A stretch of DNA of 64,000 bases from CAZRCG01 sp964598565 (GTDB lineage Bacteria > Bdellovibrionota > UBA2394): positions 186,001 to 250,000 of the forward strand of contig CAZRCG010000003.1 of assembly GCA_964598565.1 (NCBI GenBank), given 5' to 3'. Below, one piece after another: positions 53,215 to 62,575 of the stretch. The notes beneath the pieces are model-generated. The model saw only the letters and a list, made by a program, of their open reading frames with translations, was not told the origin of the DNA and made no database searches. How positions within the stretch are numbered: the first letter of the stretch is position 1; the number at the start of each line of letters is the position of its first letter. The position numbers and the translations under genes were made by a program.

Positions 53215-54453
53215 CTACGGCGTTTCTGGCGGCAACTCTCTTAGTTTTCTTTCAATACGAGGGACTTCATGGACTTCGGCTGCTCCCCCAGCTGAATCCA
53301 AATCGCGAAAACGTCTGGCGCTCACCATCACGCGAGACTCGTAGGTGCCCACCACGCTATTGTAGGCATCGACCGCCGTCTCAAGATTTTTGCCCATACG
53401 AGAGAAATGAGAACTCAAATCAGACAATCTTTTGTAAAGCTCTTTGCCGAGCTCACCGACAATTCGAGCATTGTCAGCCAATTTTTCTTGGCGCCAACCG
53501 AAGGCCACCGCTCTCAACAAAGCTATGAGAGTCGTGGGTGTAGCTAAAATGACATTTTGACTTACGCCTGCTTCGATCAAAGAGGGATCCCCTTCTAAGG
53601 CCGCACTAAAAAAACTTTCTCCTGGCATAAAAAGAACCACGAACTCTGGACTCGGGCGGAACTGATCCCAATACGATTTGCGACCCAATTGCTCGATATG
53701 ACGTTTCACATAAGTCGCATGCTCTAAGAGTTTTCTTTTTCTCGCTTCTGGATTTTCTTGCTGACCCAATTCTAAAAAAGCCATGAGCGGTGTCTTTGCA
53801 TCGACGACAATATTTTTCCCACCCGGCAATTTGACAATAAGATCGGGCCGCAGGCGTCCGGCCTCCGTTGAAACCGATTCTTGCTTTACGAAATCGCAAT
53901 ACTCAAGCATTCCGGCCAGCTCAACCACGCGCTTCAGTTGCACTTCGCCCCACATGCCTCGAATCTGTGGGGCTCGAAGGGCCGTAACCAACTGAGCCGT
54001 TTCACTACGCAGATCTTTCTGAGCTTCAAGCAACGATCGAATCTGTTGATGAATGGCTTCTTCGCCGCGAGTGCGACTTTTTTCAAGTTCACTCATTTTC
54101 ATATCCATACGCTGTAAAGATTCTTTAAGTGGCGTCAGCGTTTTCTCCATCGTGTCTTGACGTACTTTCAAATCTTGGCTCGCTGCTTGGTGGTGTTGAT
54201 CGAACTGATTCTTTGCCAAATCGAGAAATTGCTTCTGCTGATTCTGATAAATTTCTGAAGAAAGCGCCTTGAAAAGATTCTGCATACGATCTTCAACTGC
54301 ATTCTCTTGATTCTTGAGTTGATCACGAACCTGAATCTCGCGCTCGGCCTCTTGCAGAGCCTGACGCAATAAAAGACGATCTTTGACAAGTAAAAAACAA
54401 TAAATACCTAACACTAGACAGACCAACGAAATAGCCCCAATCACCACAAGCAT
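53215..54453 (-). CDS. rmuC: DNA recombination protein RmuC
   Basis: 412 residues. N-terminal transmembrane helix (LVVIGAISLVCLVLGIYCFLL), a long coiled coil (about 30-150), then the RmuC domain: IRGMWGEVQLKRVVELAGM, VDAKTPLMAFL, SPEFVVLFMPGESFFSAAL, and VILATPTTLIALLRAVAFGWRQE. The family limits inversions at small inverted repeats, and the C-terminal domain has a predicted restriction-endonuclease-like fold. It appears to be a single gene. Confidence 0.94.
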   Translation of the reverse strand: MLVVIGAISLVCLVLGIYCFLLVKDRLLLRQALQEAEREIQVRDQLKNQENAVEDRMQNLFKALSSEIYQNQQKQFLDLAKNQFDQHHQAASQDLKVRQDTMEKTLTPLKESLQRMDMKMSELEKSRTRGEEAIHQQIRSLLEAQKDLRSETAQLVTALRAPQIRGMWGEVQLKRVVELAGMLEYCDFVKQESVSTEAGRLRPDLIVKLPGGKNIVVDAKTPLMAFLELGQQENPEARKRKLLEHATYVKRHIEQLGRKSYWDQFRPSPEFVVLFMPGESFFSAALEGDPSLIEAGVSQNVILATPTTLIALLRAVAFGWRQEKLADNARIVGELGKELYKRLSDLSSHFSRMGKNLETAVDAYNSVVGTYESRVMVSARRFRDLDSAGGAAEVHEVPRIERKLRELPPETP

Positions 54454-54566
54454 ACCCTTACTGAATCTGCTGGCTTGAAAGCGGTCAATGAGAAATGGAT
54501 CGGTCGTAGAACGTTTTCAGATGAATTAGGCAGACGCTATCTCGTTTAACGACAGATCTGAAATCG

Positions 54567-54899
54567 TTGGCCCGATTCTCTGTTTTCAACTACGTTGGTC
54601 CTGATGAGGGAATGGTTTTGTTAGACAAAGGCTATGAGAGTGAAAAGATAGCTGACGAGATTCGGCAAAGGGGTTGCGCCAATGGGGCGATATTAAAGAA
54701 TAATCGCAAGCACAAGAATCGCGATTTAGATCGATGGAGGTCTTCGGTGCGTATGCCATTTGAAGGAGTCTTCAGCAAGCAAACAAAACACTCTCGATAT
54801 CGGACGAAACCGAAGGTTCTTTTTCAGGCGACCATGGAAGCTTTCACCCACAATTTCAAAAGATTGATTCAAATAGATAGTGAGCCCGTAAGGATATAG
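54567..54899 (+). pseudogene. IS5-family transposase, C-terminal remnant
   Basis: 110 codons from an unlikely TTG. LLDKGYESEKIADEIRQRGC, ILKNNRKHKNRDLDRWRSSV, RMPFEGVFSKQTKHSRYRTK, and KVLFQATMEAFTHNFKRL match the C-terminal half of DDE transposases of the IS5 group. The frame opens at about 54530 without homology, so the N-terminal half and at least one catalytic Asp are missing. Inverted terminal repeats were not found. The element is dead. Confidence 0.85.
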
Positions 54900-55088
54900 G
54901 CCGAACGTGAGCCATTGGCCCTGTCGGCCTAATTGGTGAATGAGGAGTAGCGGAGGCCTCGTTTCAGAGGCTCCGCTGGGCGGCAAGGAGCGCCGTAGAA
55001 AGAAAAACTTCGTCGCCAGCGGGAGGCGTCTCTCCCTTTCGCATTGAAATGACGAATGTTTAGCCGGTCCTCTGAAAGGAGGTCTCCG

Positions 55089-55217
55089 TTACTCCGCCTT
55101 TACTGCTTCGGCGACAGGGCCTTCTTTATACAACAATGCGAACACCAATGTAATTGAAAACAAGAGAGATTTGTAATAGGAGAGAGCGGTCAAGCCTGCA
55201 AATTTTCTGGGTGACAT
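55089..55217 (-). CDS. Possible 42-residue single-helix membrane protein
   Basis: Minus-strand ORF from ATG 55217 to TAA at 55091-55089, with an in-frame stop just upstream. It encodes a basic start (MSPRKFAGLTALSYY), one hydrophobic helix (LLFSITLVFALLY), and an acidic tail (EGPVAEAVKAE). Composition is protein-like, but there is no Shine-Dalgarno. It may be the 3' end of an older membrane-protein gene. Confidence 0.35.
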   Translation of the reverse strand: MSPRKFAGLTALSYYKSLLFSITLVFALLYKEGPVAEAVKAE

Positions 55218-55304
55218 GGTTGACACACGCTAGGAGTTTCATCGTTTTGACCGATTCTGTGACCCAGGGGCGTTTGGAACTGGCTGTTGAACCGGAGGTT
55301 TTTC

Positions 55305-56141
55305 TTGAGTCTAGTTACGTACCTAATGTTGCTTGGAGTTCTTTTGGTGACTTTCCAGACTGCGGTAGCTTCTGAAGCGGGGTCCGACGGAGCGAAGAGT
55401 GTTCGTGCTTCTCACGTAAGAGTTGAAGCGTGTGTCGGTAGTCTTAGTTGGCTTGCGCAGCCAGATCATATTTTAAATGAAATGGAGGCCCTAGAGCGGG
55501 CAGCCTGGGGTAGCCTTTCAGCAGCTCCAGCGAAGTTAAGAAGGCGTATGGAGTTGTTCCCCGAAGGGCAATGGTTAGCATGGAGTGAAGATCGATTGGT
55601 CGGTTTTTTAAATAGCCAACGAATTGGAGATCAGATTTTTCTGGCTCGCATCAGTATTTACTTCGCCAATTTCTATTCGTACAAGCCTGCTCCTTATGCC
55701 GATTGGTGGTCACGTTTTACAGATAACGGAACTTATGAGAAGAGCCATATTCCTGGTGGTCATTATCTATTTCTCGCTAATCTGAGTACACTGCCTGATC
55801 TTTTGGAACTTCGTCGGTCGTCCATCGCAGAAAGTTTAATTCGCGCGGCGCTCGTCTTTATGTCTTCAGATCCTTCTCTTCGCGGGGCTTGGGGACTGGC
55901 TCGTTTGTCAGGGCTTAAAAAGTATATGGTTCAAGAGGGTCTTAACGAGCAGAGAGTGACGGAAGGTTTGGTGGAGAAATATATTGAAACAGTGAAGAAG
56001 GGTCAGTGGCATGACCCTGCGCTGAGTTTGCATTTGAAAATGGGCGCTCATACCGTTATGGTCGTAAAAAATGCCATGGCCCATGATGATGCTAGCTTGA
56101 ATTGGGGTGTGATTATCTTTTATCAGCGTCTCGATTTCTAA
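55305..56141 (+). CDS. GNAT-like acetyltransferase domain protein with signal peptide
   Basis: 278 residues from TTG 55305, which has GGAGG 6 nt upstream; TTG 55287 is an alternative without a site. A signal peptide (LVTYLMLLGVLLVTFQTAVA) is predicted. The body resembles GNAT proteins: EALERAAWGSLSA, RRRMELFPEGQWLAWSEDRLVGFLNSQRIG, HIPGGHYLFLANLSTLPDL, and SLIRAALVFM. The usual acetyl-CoA site Q/RxxGxG/A is not clear (RRSSIAESLIRAAL stands there). An exported GNAT is unusual because acetyl-CoA is cytosolic; the domain could be a binding module or the hydrophobic start a membrane anchor. Confidence 0.65.
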   Translation: MSLVTYLMLLGVLLVTFQTAVASEAGSDGAKSVRASHVRVEACVGSLSWLAQPDHILNEMEALERAAWGSLSAAPAKLRRRMELFPEGQWLAWSEDRLVGFLNSQRIGDQIFLARISIYFANFYSYKPAPYADWWSRFTDNGTYEKSHIPGGHYLFLANLSTLPDLLELRRSSIAESLIRAALVFMSSDPSLRGAWGLARLSGLKKYMVQEGLNEQRVTEGLVEKYIETVKKGQWHDPALSLHLKMGAHTVMVVKNAMAHDDASLNWGVIIFYQRLDF

Positions 56142-56260
56142 TAAACTCTTGTCGCTGTATGCCGACTGGCAGATGGTCCCTGTCGACACTATCAAGTTTT
56201 CGACTCGGTTCAAGATCTTTAAGCTTTCAGTGGGGGTGGCATTAGGTTTAAAACTTTAGA

Positions 56261-56920
56261 GTGGCTAAACTCTATTTTCGTTATGGCGCCATGGGGAGTG
56301 CAAAAACATTAAATCTTCTGGCAGCAGTTCATAGTTATCGCGCGCAAGGAAAAAATGTTTTGATTTTGAAGCCATCGCTGGAGGATCGCTTTGGTCGTGA
56401 GAATGTTCGATCGCGTAGCGGGCTCGAGAAAAAGGCTGATATTTTGGTATCGTCAGAGACTCGCTTGAAGAGCGAGGAACTTGAAGGGCTCTCGTGCATT
56501 TTCGTAGATGAAGCTCAGTTTTTGGATGTAGCCTTCATTGACCACCTTCGGGAGATTACGGTTTTAAGAAATATTCCTGTGATTTGTTATGGGCTGCGCG
56601 GTGATTTTAGAACTCATTTATTTGAAGGCTCTAGGCGCTTGATGGAACTGGCCGATAGTATCGAAGAGATTAAAAGCACCTGTCACTACTGCGATCGAAA
56701 AGCTGTATTCAATATGAAGCTTCTGGATGGTCGCCCCACGCTGAAGGGGCCCACCATTCAACTAGGGGCTGAAGAAACCTACGTTCCTGCTTGTGCCGCC
56801 TGCTATCATCGCAAACTTCCTATTGAAAATGTCGACTCTAAACCTACGTCAGGGCACCTTCACAACGATGAACGATTTCGTATCGCCGCGCTGGATATCA
56901 AAGAGCACGTTAGACTTTGA
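56261..56920 (+). CDS. tdk: Thymidine kinase
   Basis: 219 residues from GTG 56261. Type II (Tdk) features: Walker A YGAMGSAKT (8-16), FVDEAQFLD, YGLRGDFRTHLFEGS, and zinc cysteines in CHYC and CAAC. It phosphorylates thymidine for salvage. The last 72 nt overlap, on opposite strands, the 3' end of the downstream HtrA gene. Confidence 0.95.
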   Translation: MAKLYFRYGAMGSAKTLNLLAAVHSYRAQGKNVLILKPSLEDRFGRENVRSRSGLEKKADILVSSETRLKSEELEGLSCIFVDEAQFLDVAFIDHLREITVLRNIPVICYGLRGDFRTHLFEGSRRLMELADSIEEIKSTCHYCDRKAVFNMKLLDGRPTLKGPTIQLGAEETYVPACAACYHRKLPIENVDSKPTSGHLHNDERFRIAALDIKEHVRL

Positions 56921-58348
56921 CTTAAGGCCTCTCACCAGACGTTCGTAGTCTGCGATCGTCTTTACGTTTTCTCCCTTGATGCGGCGAATCAAATCGCCTT
57001 CTCTGAGGCCCGCATCGTCAGCAGACGAGCCACTTTGTACGCCATGAATCTGAACACCAGATCCGTCGGATGCCATGCCGACGATTAAACCTAAGCGATC
57101 TTCAGATTCAGACTTTTTGGGGGCCGAAGCTGCCGCAGGGCTGGAGTCTGACAAATTTCCAAGTACAATCGTGAGGGTGAGTGGCTTTTTGTCCCTTAAA
57201 ATATCCATCTTTACTTTAGAACCTGGCTTTATTTTAGCGACGGTTCTTTGAAGACTTTTGGCATCGTTGGTTTCTTGGCCATTCACTTTTAATATAATAT
57301 CACCCCGACGAAGATCGCTCTTTGAGGCTGGCCCACCTGCCACGATATCATTTACCAATACGCCCTTGGAGGCGGCGAGGCCCATAGCCTCTTTCAGCTC
57401 TTCCGTTACATCGCCAATGGCCACACCTAAGTAGCCGCGCGATACAGAGCCGGTGGCTTTAAGTTGAACGATAATGTCTTTTACTAAGTTCACGGGAACC
57501 GCAAATCCGATACCGCTACCTTGCGCTGTTATAGCGGTATTGATGCCGATGGCTTCGCCACGCAAGTTGACCAGAGGTCCACCCGAGTTTCCAAAGTTAA
57601 TCGCTGCATCTGTTTGAACAAATTCATCAAAGCGTCGATTCTCGTTAGGGCTAATCTCGCGACCGGTTGCAGACACAATCCCTGCACTTACGGAGTGATC
57701 GAGACCGAAGGGATTTCCAAACGCCATTACCCATTCGCCTTTTTGTAATTTGCTAGAGTCTCCCAGCGGAAGTACCGGAAGGTCGAATCCTGTATCTACT
57801 TTCAGCAGGGCGACGTCGGTAGCTGGGTCAGAGCCTACAAGTTTAGCGGAAAATTTCTTGGCAGGTTTGGACGATTGCGATTCGCCCAGCAAACTAATTT
57901 CTATTTTATCGGTCCCTTCAACAACGTGGTTGTTGGTCAAAATATAACCGTCTTTTGAAATGATGAATCCCGAACCAAGAACCCGACGAGGAGCGGGCTG
58001 GCGGTCTCCAAAAGGTTGGCCAAAGAATCGTTCAAAAAATTCTTCGGGATTAGAAAAGGGATCGACTGGTCCTTGAGGCCCTCGTCGACGATTCTGCGGA
58101 TTGTCTTTGTCTTGAGGCGGCTTTGAATCGGCTGATCCCGAGACGTTCACAATGGTTTTATCCACATTCTCAACGATGGGTGCAAAACTGGGAAGATTGA
58201 TTAAGACGCTATGGCTTCCCTGACGTTCTTCCCAAAAAGGCGCTTGAGCGAATGTCGAAGTGTGAGTAACTGACGTCGCGCTAAGAAACACCGTTGCGAG
58301 GGAAGACGCTCTTATAAAAAAGGTGGATGAGAAGATAGTGAGTTTCAT
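56849..58348 (-). CDS. HtrA/DegP-family periplasmic serine protease, two PDZ domains
   Basis: 499 residues. Signal peptide at the start (FFIRASSLATVFLSATSVTHTS). Proline-rich spacer near 80-110 before the protease domain. Catalytic His in ILTNNHVV, Asp in TDVALLKVD, Ser in NFGNSGGPLV. Two PDZ domains follow (about 290-385 and 405-495). It degrades or refolds damaged envelope proteins. Start overlaps the DUF1844 stop by 4 nt (ATGA), so it ends the long minus-strand operon; it converges with tdk. Confidence 0.95.
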   Translation of the reverse strand: MKLTIFSSTFFIRASSLATVFLSATSVTHTSTFAQAPFWEERQGSHSVLINLPSFAPIVENVDKTIVNVSGSADSKPPQDKDNPQNRRRGPQGPVDPFSNPEEFFERFFGQPFGDRQPAPRRVLGSGFIISKDGYILTNNHVVEGTDKIEISLLGESQSSKPAKKFSAKLVGSDPATDVALLKVDTGFDLPVLPLGDSSKLQKGEWVMAFGNPFGLDHSVSAGIVSATGREISPNENRRFDEFVQTDAAINFGNSGGPLVNLRGEAIGINTAITAQGSGIGFAVPVNLVKDIIVQLKATGSVSRGYLGVAIGDVTEELKEAMGLAASKGVLVNDIVAGGPASKSDLRRGDIILKVNGQETNDAKSLQRTVAKIKPGSKVKMDILRDKKPLTLTIVLGNLSDSSPAAASAPKKSESEDRLGLIVGMASDGSGVQIHGVQSGSSADDAGLREGDLIRRIKGENVKTIADYERLVRGLKSKSNVLFDIQRGDTKSFIVVKVP

Positions 58349-58611
58349 GATTTGGTTCCTTCTGTGGCCGCCACAAACTTTACGCGCATCTCGTACAATA
58401 AATGCTGCATTAATTTGGCTTCGTGATCTGAGAGATTGCCGGCCGTCTTTTTTGCCAATAGTTCTAGAATATCAATATGCTGCTTTGCGGATGCGAGATC
58501 TTTTTCTAATTTCTTTGTGACGGGGTTTTCAATTTCACCCAAGGCAACGAGTGCTGCGGTGCCTAAAGATAAAATAAATGTTTCAAAGGTAACTTCAGGT
58601 TGCAGGGTCAT
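58345..58611 (-). CDS. DUF1844 family protein
   Basis: 88 residues. VTFETFILSLGTAALVALGEIENP and the IDILELLAKKTAGNLSDHEAKLMQHLLYEMR block are the DUF1844 family pattern. The N-terminal helix is hydrophobic and may touch the membrane. Function unknown. Overlaps its neighbours by 4 nt on each side. Confidence 0.88.
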   Translation of the reverse strand: MTLQPEVTFETFILSLGTAALVALGEIENPVTKKLEKDLASAKQHIDILELLAKKTAGNLSDHEAKLMQHLLYEMRVKFVAATEGTKS

Positions 58612-60134
58612 GGGGAGCCTTTCGTGGGGTTGGGAGAGGAAGGCGTGTCAGGAAGCGCCGTGGAGCCATTAGTAACTTCGGGGCTGCCCGCCGAATTGCT
58701 GACAGTGGACGGCGAGCTTTCTGGAGGAGTCTTGGGGGAGGGTAGGAGAGCGGCCTTCTCAAAGTCTTTAGGATTGATGGCATTCGCTGCCACTTTATAT
58801 TCTAAAATGGTGTCTCCACGCCGCGCCCACAGTCTCAGGTCTTTTCCAGACTTTCTGAAGGCAAAAGTATCAAAAAATAGAGAGGATTTTTCTTTAGGAG
58901 GATTCGTCAAATTGAATTGAATAGTGACAAGAGAATCTTTAGGAAGACTCTTCGCTGTCGCAATAAAAGAATCAGCCTTCAAGCTTCGTACTTTATTGAC
59001 GAGAGCCTCCACTTTCTCTTTATCGAGTAACGAATCACCACTTCGATAGAGTCCCTGATCGTCTCGTAGCACCTCGAACTTCTGAGAGCCTTTCGCCACT
59101 GAAAAACCAGTCAACGAGGTGAGTAAGAAATCGTCAAAAGACTTTTTAACCAAGTCGGCAGCTTTCTTTTGAAAGCTCTCAAAATGATACGAACTGGTCA
59201 GCGCCGCACCCGCTTTATCCGATAAAACGTAGTAGCGATCTTCAGACTCTGTCTGGCCCTTTCGTGGCGGTTTTGAATCATGATAAAACGCAATCTCCAT
59301 ACCGTGAGGGCGCTTATCATTTTCATTGCTTCGCAAGTCCGTTACTCCATCGGCAAATCCCACCACCAGTCGCGCGGATGCTTTCTTGAGATGGGCCGGC
59401 ACTTTGTTAACGAAGTCGGTGGAGCGTACAAAGCCTATCTTATCGACAAAATTTCTCACGGCTTCGATGTCGACGGGCAACGCCGGCTCTACCATCTTCC
59501 ATTGATCATTCTCTTTTTTTAAAGCGATGCGACCCCATTTATTTTCAAGGGTCATCTCTACAAAGTCGCTGGCGCTGACGGTGGTAAGACGCATCTCTCT
59601 AAAGTCGTTCACCGTTTGCGTCGCCAAATAATCGAGATCCATGGTGGCAAGCACAATACCATGCGAGGCTGTCTCAGCAAATGTCGAGGTCGAGGACGGA
59701 TTGACATTGCCGAGTGATATTTTTTGAGGAGTGGCTAGATTCGAGAGCTTATAGGTGAGAACTATCTTGGGGTTATGAAGACCATACTGTTCACGTTTAG
59801 GCGCCTGGGTGGCAAGTTCGGCATTACTAAAGAGGTCTTTCATTTTTCTCAGTTTTTCGAGCCCGGCAATCAACGCTTCGATTTTGGATTGGCTGAGAAT
59901 ATCTTTTACGGGTTCGGTCATTTTCCAGCCACGGCTTTGGCGTTCAAAACGAAATGAGTGAGCTGCTGTTTGGAGGGTGAGCCATTCAATCTTAGAAAAA
60001 TCTCCAGGGGCTAGCCGATCTTCGGGGCGGCCCTTTTCCATGATTTCGTCGTGCGGCTTTTGTATGCCATAGTAGACATAGGTTAATAGGCCTACGGCAA
60101 GAACACATAAGACAATGAGACTTCGACTGTTCAT
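58608..60134 (-). CDS. DUF4340 domain protein, membrane-anchored
   Basis: 508 residues. One N-terminal helix (LIVLCVLAVGLLTYVYYGIQ) anchors it. Repeated DUF4340-like modules (WLTLQTAAHSFRFERQSRGWKMTEPVKDILSQSKIEALI) recur in the middle (MTLENKWGRIALKKENDQWKMVEPALPVDIEAVRNFVDKI) and end. The Pro/Ser/Ala-rich C-terminal tail (about 480-508) is disordered. DUF4340 proteins commonly follow GldF/GldG-type ABC genes. It overlaps DUF1844 by 4 nt. Confidence 0.88.
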   Translation of the reverse strand: MNSRSLIVLCVLAVGLLTYVYYGIQKPHDEIMEKGRPEDRLAPGDFSKIEWLTLQTAAHSFRFERQSRGWKMTEPVKDILSQSKIEALIAGLEKLRKMKDLFSNAELATQAPKREQYGLHNPKIVLTYKLSNLATPQKISLGNVNPSSTSTFAETASHGIVLATMDLDYLATQTVNDFREMRLTTVSASDFVEMTLENKWGRIALKKENDQWKMVEPALPVDIEAVRNFVDKIGFVRSTDFVNKVPAHLKKASARLVVGFADGVTDLRSNENDKRPHGMEIAFYHDSKPPRKGQTESEDRYYVLSDKAGAALTSSYHFESFQKKAADLVKKSFDDFLLTSLTGFSVAKGSQKFEVLRDDQGLYRSGDSLLDKEKVEALVNKVRSLKADSFIATAKSLPKDSLVTIQFNLTNPPKEKSSLFFDTFAFRKSGKDLRLWARRGDTILEYKVAANAINPKDFEKAALLPSPKTPPESSPSTVSNSAGSPEVTNGSTALPDTPSSPNPTKGSP

Positions 60135-60174
60135 TCAATCTCCTCGCGCTCCCGTTTCTCTGGAATATTCCCTA

Positions 60175-61776
60175 TCATATAATCTGTCGCCTTGAAATCC
60201 ACACCAAGCCAGCGATCAAGAGAATCAACTGAGGAATAAACGATACGGCGGCAAAATTCACAAATCGTTTCTGAGAGGGGGTGAGTTCAAGCGTTGATGA
60301 CGACCAGGTCTTTGGGCGAATGGTCAAACTAGCTTCCTCGCCCGTCACATAGTTAAAGGCGTTCAAAAACAAATCGCGGTTGTAGGCTCCTTGAATGAAC
60401 TGCGTGGTGGCAAAATCAGCATCCCCAAAGACAACGATCTTGCCTCTGGGAGATAGTCGATCTTTGACAGAATCATCCACCGCAAGTTCTGCGCTGTACG
60501 CTACGGCAAGGGGGCCTGCCGTATCGCCTGTGGGATTAGGCGTTTTAGAAAGAAAAATGGATTTGAGATCTTTCTCAGCCCAGGACTCTGGAGAGGTGGA
60601 TGCTAATTTTTGAAGTGTAGCTGCCGCTCTTTTATTTTGCGGGGCGCTGGCTTTTTCTTCAATGGCTTGGGCGAAATAAACTTCGACAATGCCCTGTTGC
60701 CCCAGGCCCGTCGTGACGGGATGGTTTTCAAAAGAACTGAGGGATAGTTTGGGATTGATGACACGACCTCGAAAAAGTTGAACTTGATATTCCAAAAGAA
60801 TGGCAGGGGCAAATTGAAGGCCAACGCGATCCATAATGGGTTCCAAACCAGATTTCAGTAGTCGATCTTTCGTCGGGGCAATGAGTGGGTCTTGTCCGAT
60901 AATGAGATGACCACCTCGTTCGACATAATACAGAAGTCTCGATGCTACGTCGGAGCTTAAGGGTCGCTGAGCTCCCCAGGCTGCCACCACGGATGCGTCT
61001 GCAGGAACGGCCGATACCTCAGCCAAGTTAAGAGGCTTAACCGTGAAACCTTCATTCTCTAAAAGAATTTTGGCCACATAAAGACCTGAGGGCTTTTCAC
61101 CTTCCAGCTCGCCTTCACCGTGGCCTTGCAGAAAATACGCCACCTTGGTCAGCTCGCTCATGACACGGCGAATGGTGAGGGTGAGACCTTCTTCCGTAAG
61201 AGCCGTCAACTTAAGTTGCTTTTGAGTGAGGGTATTGCGAACAATGATCTCATTGGGGCCTGCATCCATTTCTTGAGTCAGAGCGGGTTCGCGATCGGGA
61301 TCTACCTCGCGGAACGAAATCTTTGACGAGATATAAGTATACTTCTCTACCAAATTGCGAAGAAGCTCTGCCTCCCGAACTCCTGGCCCAAAAAAGGCAT
61401 AAATTTCGATAGGAGCTTTCAAGTTTTTTAGTATCTCAGTGGTCTCGGCCGAAAGAGAATGCATTTTATTGGTGGTGAGATCGAACTTTTGTTCGCCCAT
61501 TTTGGAATTTGATACGACATTGATACCAATAAGAATGAGAAAGAGAAATACAGACCCCAGAACTCCAAAGATGGCTTCACGGCGTTCAGAAATTTTGGCG
61601 ACTGTGTCGCCCAAGTAAAACGATAAAAAGAATATTAAAAGCGCAAGTCCGAGAAAGAACTGTGTCACTACCAGGTTGCGCCCCATGCCAGTAACTCCGA
61701 AGAACCCTAAGCCTCCAAAGAGCATGAAGACAATTCCGACAATACCCGAATAGCGTGCGATATTTTTCATAACCAC
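60175..61776 (-). CDS. GldG-like ABC-transporter auxiliary protein
   Basis: 533 residues. Two N-terminal helices, a large periplasmic domain (about 80-490), and a C-terminal helix (SFIPQLILLIAGLVWISRRQII). IGINVVSNSKMGEQKFDLTTNKMHSLSAETTEILKNL is a GldG signature, and FLQGHGEGEL matches as well. GldG joins the GldF permease in an ABC complex in Bacteroidetes gliding, but homologues occur widely without gliding. The window shows no other gliding genes. Confidence 0.85.
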   Translation of the reverse strand: MVMKNIARYSGIVGIVFMLFGGLGFFGVTGMGRNLVVTQFFLGLALLIFFLSFYLGDTVAKISERREAIFGVLGSVFLFLILIGINVVSNSKMGEQKFDLTTNKMHSLSAETTEILKNLKAPIEIYAFFGPGVREAELLRNLVEKYTYISSKISFREVDPDREPALTQEMDAGPNEIIVRNTLTQKQLKLTALTEEGLTLTIRRVMSELTKVAYFLQGHGEGELEGEKPSGLYVAKILLENEGFTVKPLNLAEVSAVPADASVVAAWGAQRPLSSDVASRLLYYVERGGHLIIGQDPLIAPTKDRLLKSGLEPIMDRVGLQFAPAILLEYQVQLFRGRVINPKLSLSSFENHPVTTGLGQQGIVEVYFAQAIEEKASAPQNKRAAATLQKLASTSPESWAEKDLKSIFLSKTPNPTGDTAGPLAVAYSAELAVDDSVKDRLSPRGKIVVFGDADFATTQFIQGAYNRDLFLNAFNYVTGEEASLTIRPKTWSSSTLELTPSQKRFVNFAAVSFIPQLILLIAGLVWISRRQII

Positions 61777-61786
61777 TCCTCTAAAA

Positions 61787-62575
61787 TTAGTTGGCTCTTG
61801 TTTGAGCCTGAATGGCTACCTTGGTAGCTGTTAAAAAAAAGATCACCACGGTAGCAAGAAATACAAGTCCTGAGACTGTGATCAAGCCCTTGTTAAAATT
61901 ATCGAAATGAAAGAAGAGAGACGAAGCTTCGAGCGCTTTCTGCAGGTTTCCTGACTGGCTTCGGGCGGCATCGCCCACAAATAAAAATACCAAGTTAATG
62001 CCCAGGCTGAAAATGACGGCAATAAACTGGCTTCTTGTGATGGAGGATGCGAAGAGCCCTCCCGCAATAAATACCAGCCCGCCCAGAAAAAGTCCCAGAT
62101 AAGATGATAGAACAGGGAGAGGTTCAGGGTTGCCATAGAGAAACATGACGCCAAGGGGCAAAATATGAGTCGACAGTAAAATCAGAAAAAAGAGCGTCGC
62201 CGCCATAAATTTGCCCAGCGCAATATCCCAAGAACTGACTGGAGAGGTTAGTAGTAGCTCATAAGTACCACGAGCCTTTTCTTCACTTAAGAGCCGCATG
62301 GTGATAGCCGGAATTACAAAGAGTAGAATGAAAAACGAAAAGCTCGTCAAATTGACAATAACGAACCCATTCAAGTTGATGAAAGAAAAAGCGTCTTGAT
62401 TCTGTTGCAAGCTCGCTTGTACCTGAGCTTGTTGTAAAAGGGCATCGAAGTGCTCTACCAATCGCACAAACTGAAATCCCGAGAGCAAGGCAAAGAGGCC
62501 CATGCCGACATAGGCGACAGGGGAAACAAACAAACTTTTAAGTTCTCGCTTTGCGATAGTCCATGATGCCCTCAT
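61787..62575 (-). CDS. ABC transporter permease (GldF-like)
   Basis: 262 residues with about six transmembrane helices. TIAKRELKSLFVSPVAYVGMGLF and LLSEEKARGTYELLLTSPVSSWDIALGKF are typical of ABC-2 permeases. It starts within the ATPase gene by a 4-nt overlap (ATGA), and ends 10 nt before the GldG-like gene starts. Confidence 0.92.
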   Translation of the reverse strand: MRASWTIAKRELKSLFVSPVAYVGMGLFALLSGFQFVRLVEHFDALLQQAQVQASLQQNQDAFSFINLNGFVIVNLTSFSFFILLFVIPAITMRLLSEEKARGTYELLLTSPVSSWDIALGKFMAATLFFLILLSTHILPLGVMFLYGNPEPLPVLSSYLGLFLGGLVFIAGGLFASSITRSQFIAVIFSLGINLVFLFVGDAARSQSGNLQKALEASSLFFHFDNFNKGLITVSGLVFLATVVIFFLTATKVAIQAQTRAN

